Assembly (NCBI GenBank): GCA_947501615.1
Contig: CANMWK010000008.1
Coordinates: forward strand, 124,001 to 188,000
DNA: 64,000 bases
Source: an uncultured Tenacibaculum sp.
Lineage (GTDB): Bacteria > Bacteroidota > Bacteroidia > Flavobacteriales > Flavobacteriaceae
Reading direction: 5' to 3'
Shown here one piece after another: positions 46,087 through 54,391 of the stretch (position 1 is its first letter; every line of letters begins with the position of its first letter). The translations under genes were made by a program, and so were the position numbers. The notes under the pieces are model-generated. The model was not told the DNA's origin, ran no database searches, and saw only the letters and a list, made by a program, of their open reading frames with translations.

Positions 46087-48336
46087 ATGGGAGATCCTTT
46101 TATTTTAATGTTAGTGGCATTGGGGGCACTAGCTATTTTAGATTTAGTTGTAGGGGTAAGTAATGATGCTGTAAATTTTTTAAATTCAGCTATAGGTTCT
46201 AAAGCTATTCCTATAAAAACTATAATGATTATAGCCAGCATTGGTGTATTTTTTGGTGCCATATCGTCAAGTGGTATGATGGAAGTAGCAAGAAAAGGAA
46301 TTTTTAATCCTAATATGTTCATGTTTGAGGAAATCATGTACATATTTATGGCTGTTATGATTACCGATATACTTCTGCTCGACGTTTTTAACTCTTTAGG
46401 AATGCCTACTTCAACTACAGTATCTATTGTATTTGAATTATTAGGAGCAGCAGTTGCTATTGCTCTTATAAAAATATCTGGCTCTGATGATGCTTCTGTT
46501 ACTGAAGTTTGGAACTACATTAATTACGAAACTGCTAGTAGAATTATTTTAGGTATTGTACTCTCTGTACTCGTTGCATTTACTGTAGGAGCAATTGTTC
46601 AATATTTTTCAAGGATTATTTATTCTTTTAATTTCGAAAAAAGACCACTGTATATTAATGCGTTGTTTGGTGGTTTTGCTATAACTGCAATTACGTATTT
46701 TATTATTATTAAAGGATTGAAAGGAACACCTTTTTATGCAAACATGAAAGGGTTAATAGAAGGAAATTCAACAACGATAATTTTAGGAAGTTTTGCATTA
46801 TGGTCTGCATTATCGTACAGTGCCATAAAATTCTTTAAGGCTAATATCTTGGTAATCATTATAGCAATAGGTACGTTTTCTTTAGCGATGGCTTTTGCTG
46901 GTAATGACTTAGTTAACTTTATTGGTGTACCTATAGCAGCTTTAAATTCATACGATGCTTGGCAAGCTTCTGGTGATGCTGCCAATGAGTTTTCTATGGG
47001 AATACTAGCAAAAAAAGTACCTTCTAACACTTGGTTATTACTATTGGCTGGAGCCATTATGGTAATTACTTTATGGACATCTAAAAAGGCAAGAGCTGTT
47101 ATTGAAACTGGAATTAATTTATCTAGACAAGGTGATGGACATGAAAAGTTTAGACCAAATAATGTTTCTAGAATGGTTGTTAGAATAGCAATGGTTACAA
47201 ATAATGGGTTCAATGCTATCATCCCAGAAAAAACAAGAAATTTCATCAATTCTAAATTTGAAAAACCCGCTGTTAAATTATCAAAAGATAAAACCGAAGA
47301 GCTTCCTGCTTTCGATTTAGTTCGTGCTGCTGTAAACTTAATTATGGCTAGTATTTTAATTTCTTTAGCTACTTCTATGGGACTACCTTTATCTACAACA
47401 TACGTAACATTTATGGTTGCTATGGGTACATCTTTAGCAGATAGAGCTTGGGGACGCGAAAGTGCTGTATATAGAGTTGCTGGTGTTTTAAAAGTTATTG
47501 GAGGTTGGTTTTTAACAGCTATTATTGCTTTTACTGCTGCTGCTATTGTTGCTTCGTTAATTTCTTGGCACCAAGCTATGATTCCTGTTTTATTGCTTCT
47601 TGTAATTGCAATGCTAGTAAGAACTACTATTCAGTATTCAAAAAAATCTAAAGAAGAAAAACAACAACAATACGTAGAACGTGCCGAACTTTTATCTATT
47701 AATGAAATTATAGATGAAAGTTCTGAACATATCGCTAATGTTGCTCAACGTGTAAACAAATTATATTCAAGTGTTGTAAATGACTTAGCAACTCATGATT
47801 TAAATAAATTGAGAAAAACTGAAAAGCATGTATTAAAACTAAATGAAGAAATTGAAAATTTAAAAAATGGGGTTTTCTATTTTATAAAATCTTTAGATGA
47901 TACTTCTGTTAAAGCTAGTAAGTTTTATATTTTAATTTTAAGTTACCTACAAGATGTAACTCAATCTATTAGTTATATCTCAAAAATTACATATAACCAC
48001 GTTAACAATAACCACAAAAATCTTAAAAAATCTCAATTAAAAGATCTTAAGAATATTGATAATAAATTAAGTGATTTATTGAAAAAGGTAAGCACTACAT
48101 TCGATCAGAAAACTTTTGATAATCTAACTTATATTTTAGACGACAAAAAAGATTTAACTTCAGATTTATACAACTCTATAGAAAATCAAGTAGATCGAAT
48201 TCGTACAGATGAAACGAGTCCTAAAAACACTACATTATACTTTAGTATTTTATTAGAGACTCAAGATTTAGTTACCGCATTAGTTAGTTTATTAGAGAAC
48301 TGTAATGAATTTTATATTTCAACTAAATCTGCTTAA
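46087..48336 (+). CDS. Pit-type inorganic phosphate transporter fused to a PhoU-like domain
   Basis: 749 residues from MGDPFILMLVALGALAILD; an in-frame ATG at 46042 would place the -7 box inside the coding region. The N-terminal part carries the PHO4/Pit pattern with a duplicated motif: VGVSNDAVNFLNSAIGSKA and later AFAGNDLVNFIGVPIAALN, plus GMPTSTTVS and GLPLSTTYV. About ten or more hydrophobic membrane segments follow. The C-terminal 200 residues (about 545-745) are helical and PhoU-like, after a charged linker EEKQQQYVERAELL. It carries phosphate across the inner membrane. The fused regulator-like domain is less common than separate genes. Confidence 0.88.
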   Translation: MGDPFILMLVALGALAILDLVVGVSNDAVNFLNSAIGSKAIPIKTIMIIASIGVFFGAISSSGMMEVARKGIFNPNMFMFEEIMYIFMAVMITDILLLDVFNSLGMPTSTTVSIVFELLGAAVAIALIKISGSDDASVTEVWNYINYETASRIILGIVLSVLVAFTVGAIVQYFSRIIYSFNFEKRPLYINALFGGFAITAITYFIIIKGLKGTPFYANMKGLIEGNSTTIILGSFALWSALSYSAIKFFKANILVIIIAIGTFSLAMAFAGNDLVNFIGVPIAALNSYDAWQASGDAANEFSMGILAKKVPSNTWLLLLAGAIMVITLWTSKKARAVIETGINLSRQGDGHEKFRPNNVSRMVVRIAMVTNNGFNAIIPEKTRNFINSKFEKPAVKLSKDKTEELPAFDLVRAAVNLIMASILISLATSMGLPLSTTYVTFMVAMGTSLADRAWGRESAVYRVAGVLKVIGGWFLTAIIAFTAAAIVASLISWHQAMIPVLLLLVIAMLVRTTIQYSKKSKEEKQQQYVERAELLSINEIIDESSEHIANVAQRVNKLYSSVVNDLATHDLNKLRKTEKHVLKLNEEIENLKNGVFYFIKSLDDTSVKASKFYILILSYLQDVTQSISYISKITYNHVNNNHKNLKKSQLKDLKNIDNKLSDLLKKVSTTFDQKTFDNLTYILDDKKDLTSDLYNSIENQVDRIRTDETSPKNTTLYFSILLETQDLVTALVSLLENCNEFYISTKSA

Positions 48337-48361
48337 AACATTAAATAAGTAGTATTCAAAA

Positions 48362-48440
48362 GAGGCTGTTTAAAAAGTATCTGAAAACGTCATTCTGAAA
48401 TAAATTCAGTTTGACTAAAAAAATCTTTTTAGACAGCCTC
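48362..48440. mobile_element. MITE-like element, copy 2 (short form)
   Basis: 79 bp with ends GAGGCTGTTTAAAAAG and CTTTTTAGACAGCCTC, a 16-bp terminal inverted repeat with one mismatch. It shares AAAAAGTATCTGAAAACGTC and the next bases with copy 1 but lacks that copy's internal inverted repeat. It lies 26 bp after the phosphate permease stop and is followed by TTTTT, so it may also work as a terminator. Confidence 0.6.
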
Positions 48441-48533
48441 TTTTTATCTCATAAACACACCTAGCTTATTATTTTAGAGATGTAACAAAAACTCATCAAC
48501 AAAACACATTAATAATAGTTTTACATCTAACGA

Positions 48534-49733
48534 TTAAAAGTCTACTCTATATACTTTAAGCATATTACGATCATATGCGCCTACATATAAGTACCATACA
48601 TCATTAATTTTTTGAACTGACATACCATTATAGACTGAAAAGCCTAAATCTATTTTCGATACGGGACGAAGTACACCATCTCTACCTAAAGAACATACTT
48701 GAATTCCCTTATCATCTCTGGTTCCAATAAAAACCAAAGCTTTTTCATTATTTAACTTAATGGTTTCTATTCTTGTGGATCCCTTCAACGAATAATCTTC
48801 ATTATCCTTTAATAAAGAATGTATTTTTGGAATACCTTTAGTATTTACTTTAAAGACGTTTATACCATCTCCATGATAAAGTGCTTTATCTTTTTCACTA
48901 TTGTAATGAATATTGTGTCGATGACCTACCAATAAAAAGTTTGAGTCTCCAAGTGTAATAGATGTTACAGGAAATGCTCCATTTAAAAAAAGAGAATCGT
49001 TGTCTTCAACAGTGCTAATAGTTTTTAAATACCCTTCTTTTGCAATATGAAATGTACTTATACTTCCATCAAAAAAAGCTCCAGTGACCAAAATAGGTTT
49101 TTGTTGATCCGAAAAGGAAGACATTCCTATAATTCCATGTAACGAAAGTCTATCATTATCTTTTATCGATTGTATATGTTGTAATTTTCCTTTGTCTGTA
49201 AACTTAAAAACAGACATCCCTTTATCTAACCCTCCTGCATAAAGGAAAACTTTATCTTTAATTTTGACTTTATGAATCGTGACAACTTCGTCAATAAACG
49301 TAGTATCTGTATCAAAAACCGAACCTGTTTTTTTAACACCTCCGTCATTATCTATGTCATATGCTTCTAGAGCATTATCTGCTTTATTTCCTAAAACTAA
49401 AAAGTTCTTATTATCAACTTTAATGTGAGTTAATGCTCTAAGTCCTCCATTTCTATTAGTAATTTGTTTTTGATTTAAGAATGTTAATTTTCCTTTTCCA
49501 TTAACGGCATAAATTTCCATAGTCTTATTTTCACCTACGGTATACACAAAATTTTTATTTTGAATTGCCAAAGCACTAACAGAAACAACTCGAGAAGAAT
49601 TAGCTACCGAATCTACTAATGTTAAACGGACCTTATTACCTTGTTTTATAGCTTTTCGTTGTGAAGAACACCCAAAAAAGCAAATAAAAACAACTATTAA
49701 TAATGTGAGGAAACTTAAGGGATTTTTTTTCAT
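48534..49733 (-). CDS. Beta-propeller (lactonase-like) lipoprotein
   Basis: 399 residues. The signal peptide ends in a lipobox (FICFFGCSSQRK). The mature part shows repeated blade-like units with patterns such as VDNKNFLVLGNKADNALEAYDI and KDKVFLYAGGLDKGMSVFKF (given as LVLGNKADNALEAYDI and FLYAGGLDKGMSVFKF), typical of a seven-bladed propeller of the YncE/lactonase kind. The substrate or partner is unknown. Envelope-attached. Transcribed towards the phosphate permease gene on the opposite strand. Confidence 0.78.
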   Translation of the reverse strand: MKKNPLSFLTLLIVVFICFFGCSSQRKAIKQGNKVRLTLVDSVANSSRVVSVSALAIQNKNFVYTVGENKTMEIYAVNGKGKLTFLNQKQITNRNGGLRALTHIKVDNKNFLVLGNKADNALEAYDIDNDGGVKKTGSVFDTDTTFIDEVVTIHKVKIKDKVFLYAGGLDKGMSVFKFTDKGKLQHIQSIKDNDRLSLHGIIGMSSFSDQQKPILVTGAFFDGSISTFHIAKEGYLKTISTVEDNDSLFLNGAFPVTSITLGDSNFLLVGHRHNIHYNSEKDKALYHGDGINVFKVNTKGIPKIHSLLKDNEDYSLKGSTRIETIKLNNEKALVFIGTRDDKGIQVCSLGRDGVLRPVSKIDLGFSVYNGMSVQKINDVWYLYVGAYDRNMLKVYRVDF

Positions 49734-49926
49734 GATTTTTGTTTAATTTCATCTGTGATAACACACTTTAGGAATCCATTTTATACTACTCGCATCTATT
49801 TAGTTTTGAAAGCATATTAGTATTCCAAAGTAATTTAACAAATCAAAAATCAATTTAATTTCATCACTCAGTCCTAAAAAAAACCTTAAAAAAAGCTTAA
49901 AATCACTACTCGCTTACGAAATCTTT

Positions 49927-51249
49927 CTATTTAAATGAATTTAAAATTTCACTTAAAAAATGATTGACATCAGCATTTTTAGTTAATCCCAACCGTACAA
50001 CAACCATTTCTTGATCTGGTAAAATAAAAACATTCTGACCTTGATATCCATTGAAAGAGTACATGTTTTTAGGAACATCAGGATATCTACCGCCTGCGTT
50101 TAACCAAATTTGTGCTCCATACCAACCTTCAGAAGTAGGCGTTGGAGTAGTAGCATATGTTACCCAATCTTTATCAAAAAGAGAAGCATCTTTCCATTGT
50201 CCATTATTCAAATACAACAAACCAAATTTAGCCCAATCTCTTGCAGTAGCCCAAGCATATGAAGAACCAATGTAATTCCCTTTCATATCTGTCTCTAACA
50301 CCATTGAATTCATACCTATTTTATCTATGAGTTCTTCATACCAAAAATCTAAATATGCTTGATGTGAATCAAATTGTTTTCTAATAATCGCTGATAACAC
50401 ATTTGTTGTACCTGAAGAATAATTCCATGTTTTATTTGGCTCCCCTACTAACGGTTTGTTAATTTGTAATTTAGTAACGTCTTCTGCTAAAAATAACATT
50501 TTGGTGACATCAGAAATTGAGTTATAATCTTCCACCCATTCTAAACCACTATTCATCTGCAATAGATTATGAATTGTAATCTTTTTTCGCTCATCATCTT
50601 TCCATTCTTCAAAAGGAGCTTCGTCATATACATTTAATTTACCATTACATTGTAAAATTCCCATTACAGTACTTGTAATACTTTTAGTCATAGACCATCC
50701 AAGTAATAACGAATTTTTATCAAAACCTTCAGCATACTGTTCAGCAACTATTTTATCTTTATATATCACCAAAAAAGCTCTTGTTTTAAATGTTTCATTA
50801 AACATATCATTAACAGCTTTATCTAACTTATCATAATTAATCTCTGAAAAAACTGTGTCTATTGGCTCTAGGTTTCCATATGGAAAACGTTCATTTTGAT
50901 CTGCAGTAGCTCGCTTAGGAATCAACGGATTTTCTTCAATACTTGCCCCCTCAACAACTAAAACACTTCCTAATCCTTCTCTGTATTTTGCTTTTCTAGA
51001 CAATAACCCAAAAGCAGAAGAGTACGCTTCATTTTTATTCTTATCAATACTATTAAATGCCAAGTTTACTGGTGAAAAATTAGTATCTGTACTATCTGTA
51101 AACTGTAAATTCCGTTTTGCTAAAAAAACAGAAGACGCTGTATTTTTTACAGTATAACCAGCAATGATATTCAACTTAGGATAATTATAAAAAATAGCTA
51201 ATAGAAAAATAGCTATAAACAGCAACAAAACTCTTTTAAAAGTTTTCAT
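49927..51249 (-). CDS. Serine hydrolase of the beta-lactamase (class C-like) family
   Basis: 440 residues from the ATG at 51249; a GTG six codons earlier is also in frame. An N-terminal membrane anchor (VLLLFIAIFLLAIFYNY) exports the protein. The nucleophile motif is SMTKSITS in LLGWSMTKSITSTVMG (SxxK), followed by WNYSSGTTNVLS (the YxN-equivalent region) and WYGAQIWLNAGG near the C-terminus. Family members hydrolyse amides or esters, such as 6-aminohexanoate dimers; the true substrate is unknown. It is divergent from sufS. Confidence 0.88.
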   Translation of the reverse strand: MKTFKRVLLLFIAIFLLAIFYNYPKLNIIAGYTVKNTASSVFLAKRNLQFTDSTDTNFSPVNLAFNSIDKNKNEAYSSAFGLLSRKAKYREGLGSVLVVEGASIEENPLIPKRATADQNERFPYGNLEPIDTVFSEINYDKLDKAVNDMFNETFKTRAFLVIYKDKIVAEQYAEGFDKNSLLLGWSMTKSITSTVMGILQCNGKLNVYDEAPFEEWKDDERKKITIHNLLQMNSGLEWVEDYNSISDVTKMLFLAEDVTKLQINKPLVGEPNKTWNYSSGTTNVLSAIIRKQFDSHQAYLDFWYEELIDKIGMNSMVLETDMKGNYIGSSYAWATARDWAKFGLLYLNNGQWKDASLFDKDWVTYATTPTPTSEGWYGAQIWLNAGGRYPDVPKNMYSFNGYQGQNVFILPDQEMVVVRLGLTKNADVNHFLSEILNSFK

Positions 51250-51291
51250 AATTTGGGTCGTTTTCACAAATGTAAGAATTTATATGTTTGA

Positions 51292-51322
51292 TTGTTCTTT
51301 TAAGAACATAGCCGTATTTTTG
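51292..51322 (+). promoter_or_regulatory. Predicted sufS promoter
   Basis: TTG (51292-51294) and TATTTTTG (51315-51322) are 20 bp apart, a good match to the Bacteroidota TTG / TAnnTTTG pattern, ending 15 bases before the chosen sufS ATG. Confidence 0.55.
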
Positions 51323-51337
51323 TATAAATTTAATTTC

Positions 51338-52549
51338 ATGCTAGATATCAAAAAAATCCGTGCAGATTTCCCTATTCTTGAAAGAAAAGTGCATGGAAAA
51401 CCATTAATATATTTCGATAACGGTGCTACATCACAAACTCCATCTAAAGTTATTGATGCTATTGTTGATTATTACACTAATTATAACGCCAATATTCATC
51501 GTGGAGTACACACTTTAAGTCAAGAAGCTACCGATAAGTACGAAGAAGCTAGGATTAAAATTCAAAAACATTTTAATGCTAAGCATGCTTATGAAATCAT
51601 TTTAACAGCAGGAACTACTGAAAGTGTAAATATTGTGGCCTCAGGATTTTCTTCATTATTACAAGAAGGTGATGAAGTAATTGTTTCTGCCTTAGAGCAC
51701 CACTCTAACATAGTACCTTGGCAAATGATGTGTGAAAAAGTTGGTGCTATTTTACGTGTTATTCCTATGGATGAAGATGGCTCTTTACGAATGGATGTAT
51801 ATGATGAAATGCTAAGCGATAAAACTAAATTAGTTTTCTGTAATCATGTTTCTAATGCATTAGGCACTATAAATCCTATTGAAACTATTATTCGTAGTGC
51901 TCATAAATTTGGAGCTTATGTTTTAATAGACGGAGCACAAGCTTGCCCTCATATCAAACCCAATGTACAAGAATTAAATGTTGATTTTTACGTTGCATCT
52001 GCGCATAAAATGTGTGGACCTACTGGAGTTGGAATATTATATGGAAAACAAGAATTGCTAGAAAAACTTCCTCCATATCAAGGAGGAGGAGAAATGATAG
52101 AAACAGTAACTTTTGAAAAAACTACTTATGCCGGTTTACCTCATAAATTTGAGGCAGGAACGCCAAATATCTGTGGTGGTATTGCTTTTGGAGTAGCTAT
52201 AGATTACATGAATAGCTTAGGTTTTGATGAAATTCAAAAGACTGAACATGAACTACTAACCTATGCTACCGAAAAACTTTTAGCTATCGAGGGCTTAAAA
52301 ATCTATGGTACTTCTAACAAGACTTCTGTAATTTCATTTAATATTGAAGGAATACATCCTTATGATATTGGGTCTATTTTAGATAAACTAGGAATAGCAG
52401 TTAGAACAGGACATCATTGTGCACAACCTATAATGGATTTTTATAAAATCCCTGGAACTGTAAGAGCATCTTTAAGTTTTTACAATACAAAAGAAGAAAT
52501 TGACACTATGGTTGCAGCGATAAAAAAAGCAAAAATGATGTTGAGTTAA
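51338..52549 (+). CDS. sufS: Cysteine desulfurase SufS
   Basis: 403 residues from MLDIKKIRADFPIL. An upstream ATG at 51284 would put the promoter inside the gene. It removes sulfur from cysteine for iron-sulfur cluster assembly. The PLP Lys224 is in VASAHKMCGPTGVG and the persulfide-forming Cys361 in RTGHHCAQP. SALEHHSN and IDGAQACPH are also conserved. It is cytoplasmic. No sufBCD or sufE genes are near, so the rest of the system must be elsewhere. Confidence 0.93.
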   Translation: MLDIKKIRADFPILERKVHGKPLIYFDNGATSQTPSKVIDAIVDYYTNYNANIHRGVHTLSQEATDKYEEARIKIQKHFNAKHAYEIILTAGTTESVNIVASGFSSLLQEGDEVIVSALEHHSNIVPWQMMCEKVGAILRVIPMDEDGSLRMDVYDEMLSDKTKLVFCNHVSNALGTINPIETIIRSAHKFGAYVLIDGAQACPHIKPNVQELNVDFYVASAHKMCGPTGVGILYGKQELLEKLPPYQGGGEMIETVTFEKTTYAGLPHKFEAGTPNICGGIAFGVAIDYMNSLGFDEIQKTEHELLTYATEKLLAIEGLKIYGTSNKTSVISFNIEGIHPYDIGSILDKLGIAVRTGHHCAQPIMDFYKIPGTVRASLSFYNTKEEIDTMVAAIKKAKMMLS

Positions 52550-52572
52550 TATAATTGTTTTGTCTTACAAGA

Positions 52573-52621
52573 AAATGACAACTATAAAGTTTATAAAATG
52601 TAATCTTTATAGCTGTCATTT
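52573..52621. other. Long stem-loop after sufS without a T-run
   Basis: AAATGACAACTATAAAG (52573-52589) pairs with CTTTATAGCTGTCATTT (52605-52621), a 17-bp stem with one mismatched pair and a 15-base loop. There is no T-run on the plus strand. It may act in transcript stability or as a weak terminator. The stretch on to 52766 has no gene. Confidence 0.5.
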
Positions 52622-52766
52622 GGTATGAACCTAGTTCTTTTTCAACTTTAAACCCAAATTATGCATTAGAGTTTCGTTATGGGTTTTTGATATACAATAA
52701 ATAGTAATGTTTGCAGTAGAGCAAGACGGAATAGATTTTTCTACCGTAAATTTGGGCTAAACTGTA

Positions 52767-53405
52767 CTACTTCCTTCCAAAATCTGCAGGTATTTCTCCC
52801 CAAGCTTTAGTTTCCCACTTTAAAATTGGATTCGTCACTGCGTTTTCTTGTAGCCATTTTTCAGCTCTTTTAATTAAATCAAGTAAATCTTTATTGGCTT
52901 CTGTAAATGTTATGTTAGTTCTACATTGTTTCTTTTTTACCCAAGACATTGCAATTTTTGAATCTGAATATAAAGGATAATTGGGCATTTTTTTATTTTT
53001 TAAAAATGCTAAACCATGTACTAAAGCTAGAAATTCACCTATATTATTAGTCCCTTCTTTAAAAGGCCCTTGGATAAAAATCTGTTTCTTTGATTTTGTA
53101 TCTACTCCTCGATATTCTAAAATACCTGGATTACCAGAACATGCAGCATCTACAGATAAACTTTCTAAAATAGGAGTTCCATATTTTTGTTTTTCTGAAG
53201 CTGATAATTTTTTCTTATTAGTATCTTTCCCTTTATAATCATTAAACGTTTTTTTAAACGCTATTTCTGCTTCTTTTTTATCTAAAAAAGCTTTGTATTC
53301 TGCTCCTTCAAATCCAGAAATTTGCTCTTTACAAGTTTTCCAATCAGAAAAAACGCCTTTTTTTTTCCCTTTCCAAACTACGTAAAACTTCTTTTTTTTA
53401 CTCAT
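52767..53405 (-). CDS. Viroplasmin-domain ribonuclease H
   Basis: 212 residues. The N-terminal viroplasmin/RNase H1 hybrid-binding domain is KFYVVWKGKKKGVFSDWKTC. The catalytic RNase H part starts SVDAACSGNPG, with Glu in NNIGEFLALVHGL, Asp in LYSDSKIAM, and a closing ADFGRK. It cuts the RNA strand of RNA:DNA hybrids. The start overlaps the purN stop by 8 bases, so both genes are coupled. Confidence 0.92.
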   Translation of the reverse strand: MSKKKKFYVVWKGKKKGVFSDWKTCKEQISGFEGAEYKAFLDKKEAEIAFKKTFNDYKGKDTNKKKLSASEKQKYGTPILESLSVDAACSGNPGILEYRGVDTKSKKQIFIQGPFKEGTNNIGEFLALVHGLAFLKNKKMPNYPLYSDSKIAMSWVKKKQCRTNITFTEANKDLLDLIKRAEKWLQENAVTNPILKWETKAWGEIPADFGRK

Positions 53406-53970
53406 CTAATGATAAAATCACATCCTCTATTACAGAAGGAAAATGTTCATATTCTAATTTGTGTACTTTTTTTGCAATATCCTCAACAGAATCATCAATT
53501 TTTATTGAGGTTTTTGCTTGAAAAATAATCCCTCCTTCATCATAATGTTCATTTACATAATGAATTGTGATTCCTGTTTCTTCTTCTTTATTTTCTTTTA
53601 TTGCTTTATGCACATGCTTCCCATACATACCTTTTCCGCCATATTTAGGTAATAAAGCAGGATGAATATTTATAATTTTATTAGGAAAATCTGCTACCAT
53701 TTGCTCTGGAATTTTCCATAAAAAGCCAGCTAAAATAATTAAATCAGCTTCTTCTTTAAGAAAGTTAAGCACTTTATCAGATTTAAAAAACTCTTCCCTA
53801 CTAAAAATTAAACTATTTACACCCAGTCTTTTACACCTATCTAAAACTTTGGCACGTTCGTTGTTAGTAAGCACATGAGTAACCTTAGCAGTTCTTTTAG
53901 TTTGAAAAAACCCAATAATATTCTCGGCATTACTTCCAGAACCCGAAGCAAAAATGACTATTCGTTTCAT
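53398..53970 (-). CDS. purN: Phosphoribosylglycinamide formyltransferase
   Basis: 190 residues from MKRIVIFASGSGSNAENI; an upstream TTG adds an unlikely hydrophobic leader. It transfers a formyl group from 10-formyl-THF to GAR in purine synthesis. Phosphate-binding GSGSN is at the start. The catalytic trio is Asn101 and His103 in NIHPALLPKYGG and Asp144 in HYDEGGII. It is cytoplasmic. Coupled to RNase H downstream and divergent from acpP. Confidence 0.95.
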   Translation of the reverse strand: MKRIVIFASGSGSNAENIIGFFQTKRTAKVTHVLTNNERAKVLDRCKRLGVNSLIFSREEFFKSDKVLNFLKEEADLIILAGFLWKIPEQMVADFPNKIINIHPALLPKYGGKGMYGKHVHKAIKENKEEETGITIHYVNEHYDEGGIIFQAKTSIKIDDSVEDIAKKVHKLEYEHFPSVIEDVILSLDE

Positions 53971-54087
53971 AATCTTAAAAATAGCTATGTTGTTACTGCA
54001 AAAAAACAATAATTATTAATAAGTATGTGGTCTTAAACAAAAGATTTTTTATTTTAGACCCCACATTTTTGAGCAAAAGTTAGTATA

Positions 54088-54110
54088 GAATCTTAAGATT
54101 CGTATTTTTG
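54088..54110 (+). promoter_or_regulatory. acpP promoter with 14-bp palindrome
   Basis: TATTTTTG at 54103-54110 matches the -7 consensus, 31 bases before the acpP ATG. Directly upstream, GAATCTTAAGATTC (54088-54101) is a perfect palindrome between the expected -33 and -7 positions. A repressor there would block transcription of the acpP-fabF-rnc unit. Confidence 0.55.
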
Positions 54111-54141
54111 CCCAGATTTTAAATTTAAAAATTACAAAATT

Positions 54142-54378
54142 ATGTCAGACATTGCATCAAGAGTAAAAGCAATTATCGTTGATAAATTAGGAGTAGACGA
54201 TAACGAAGTAACTAACGAAGCTAGTTTTACTAATGACTTAGGAGCAGATTCGTTAGATACTGTTGAGTTAATCATGGAGTTCGAAAAGGAATTTGATATT
54301 CAAATCCCAGACGATCAAGCAGAAAACATTGCTACAGTTGGTCAAGCTATTAGCTATATAGAAGAAGCAAAGAAGTAA
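54142..54378 (+). CDS. acpP: Acyl carrier protein
   Basis: 78 residues, standard length. It carries the growing fatty-acyl chain on a 4'-phosphopantetheine. The attachment Ser37 is in [16 protein letters not shown]. It is acidic and helical, as is usual. fabF follows 13 bp downstream and rnc after it, the conserved fatty-acid gene order. A palindrome near the promoter suggests regulation. Confidence 0.97.
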   Translation: MSDIASRVKAIIVDKLGVDDNEVTNEASFTNDLGADSLDTVELIMEFEKEFDIQIPDDQAENIATVGQAISYIEEAKK

Positions 54379-54391
54379 ATCTAAAGTACAT

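Noticed and set aside
46734..47249. 171-codon minus-strand frame within the phosphate permease
   Set aside because: It lies wholly inside the permease gene, which has strong family motifs; the antisense product has no recognisable features.
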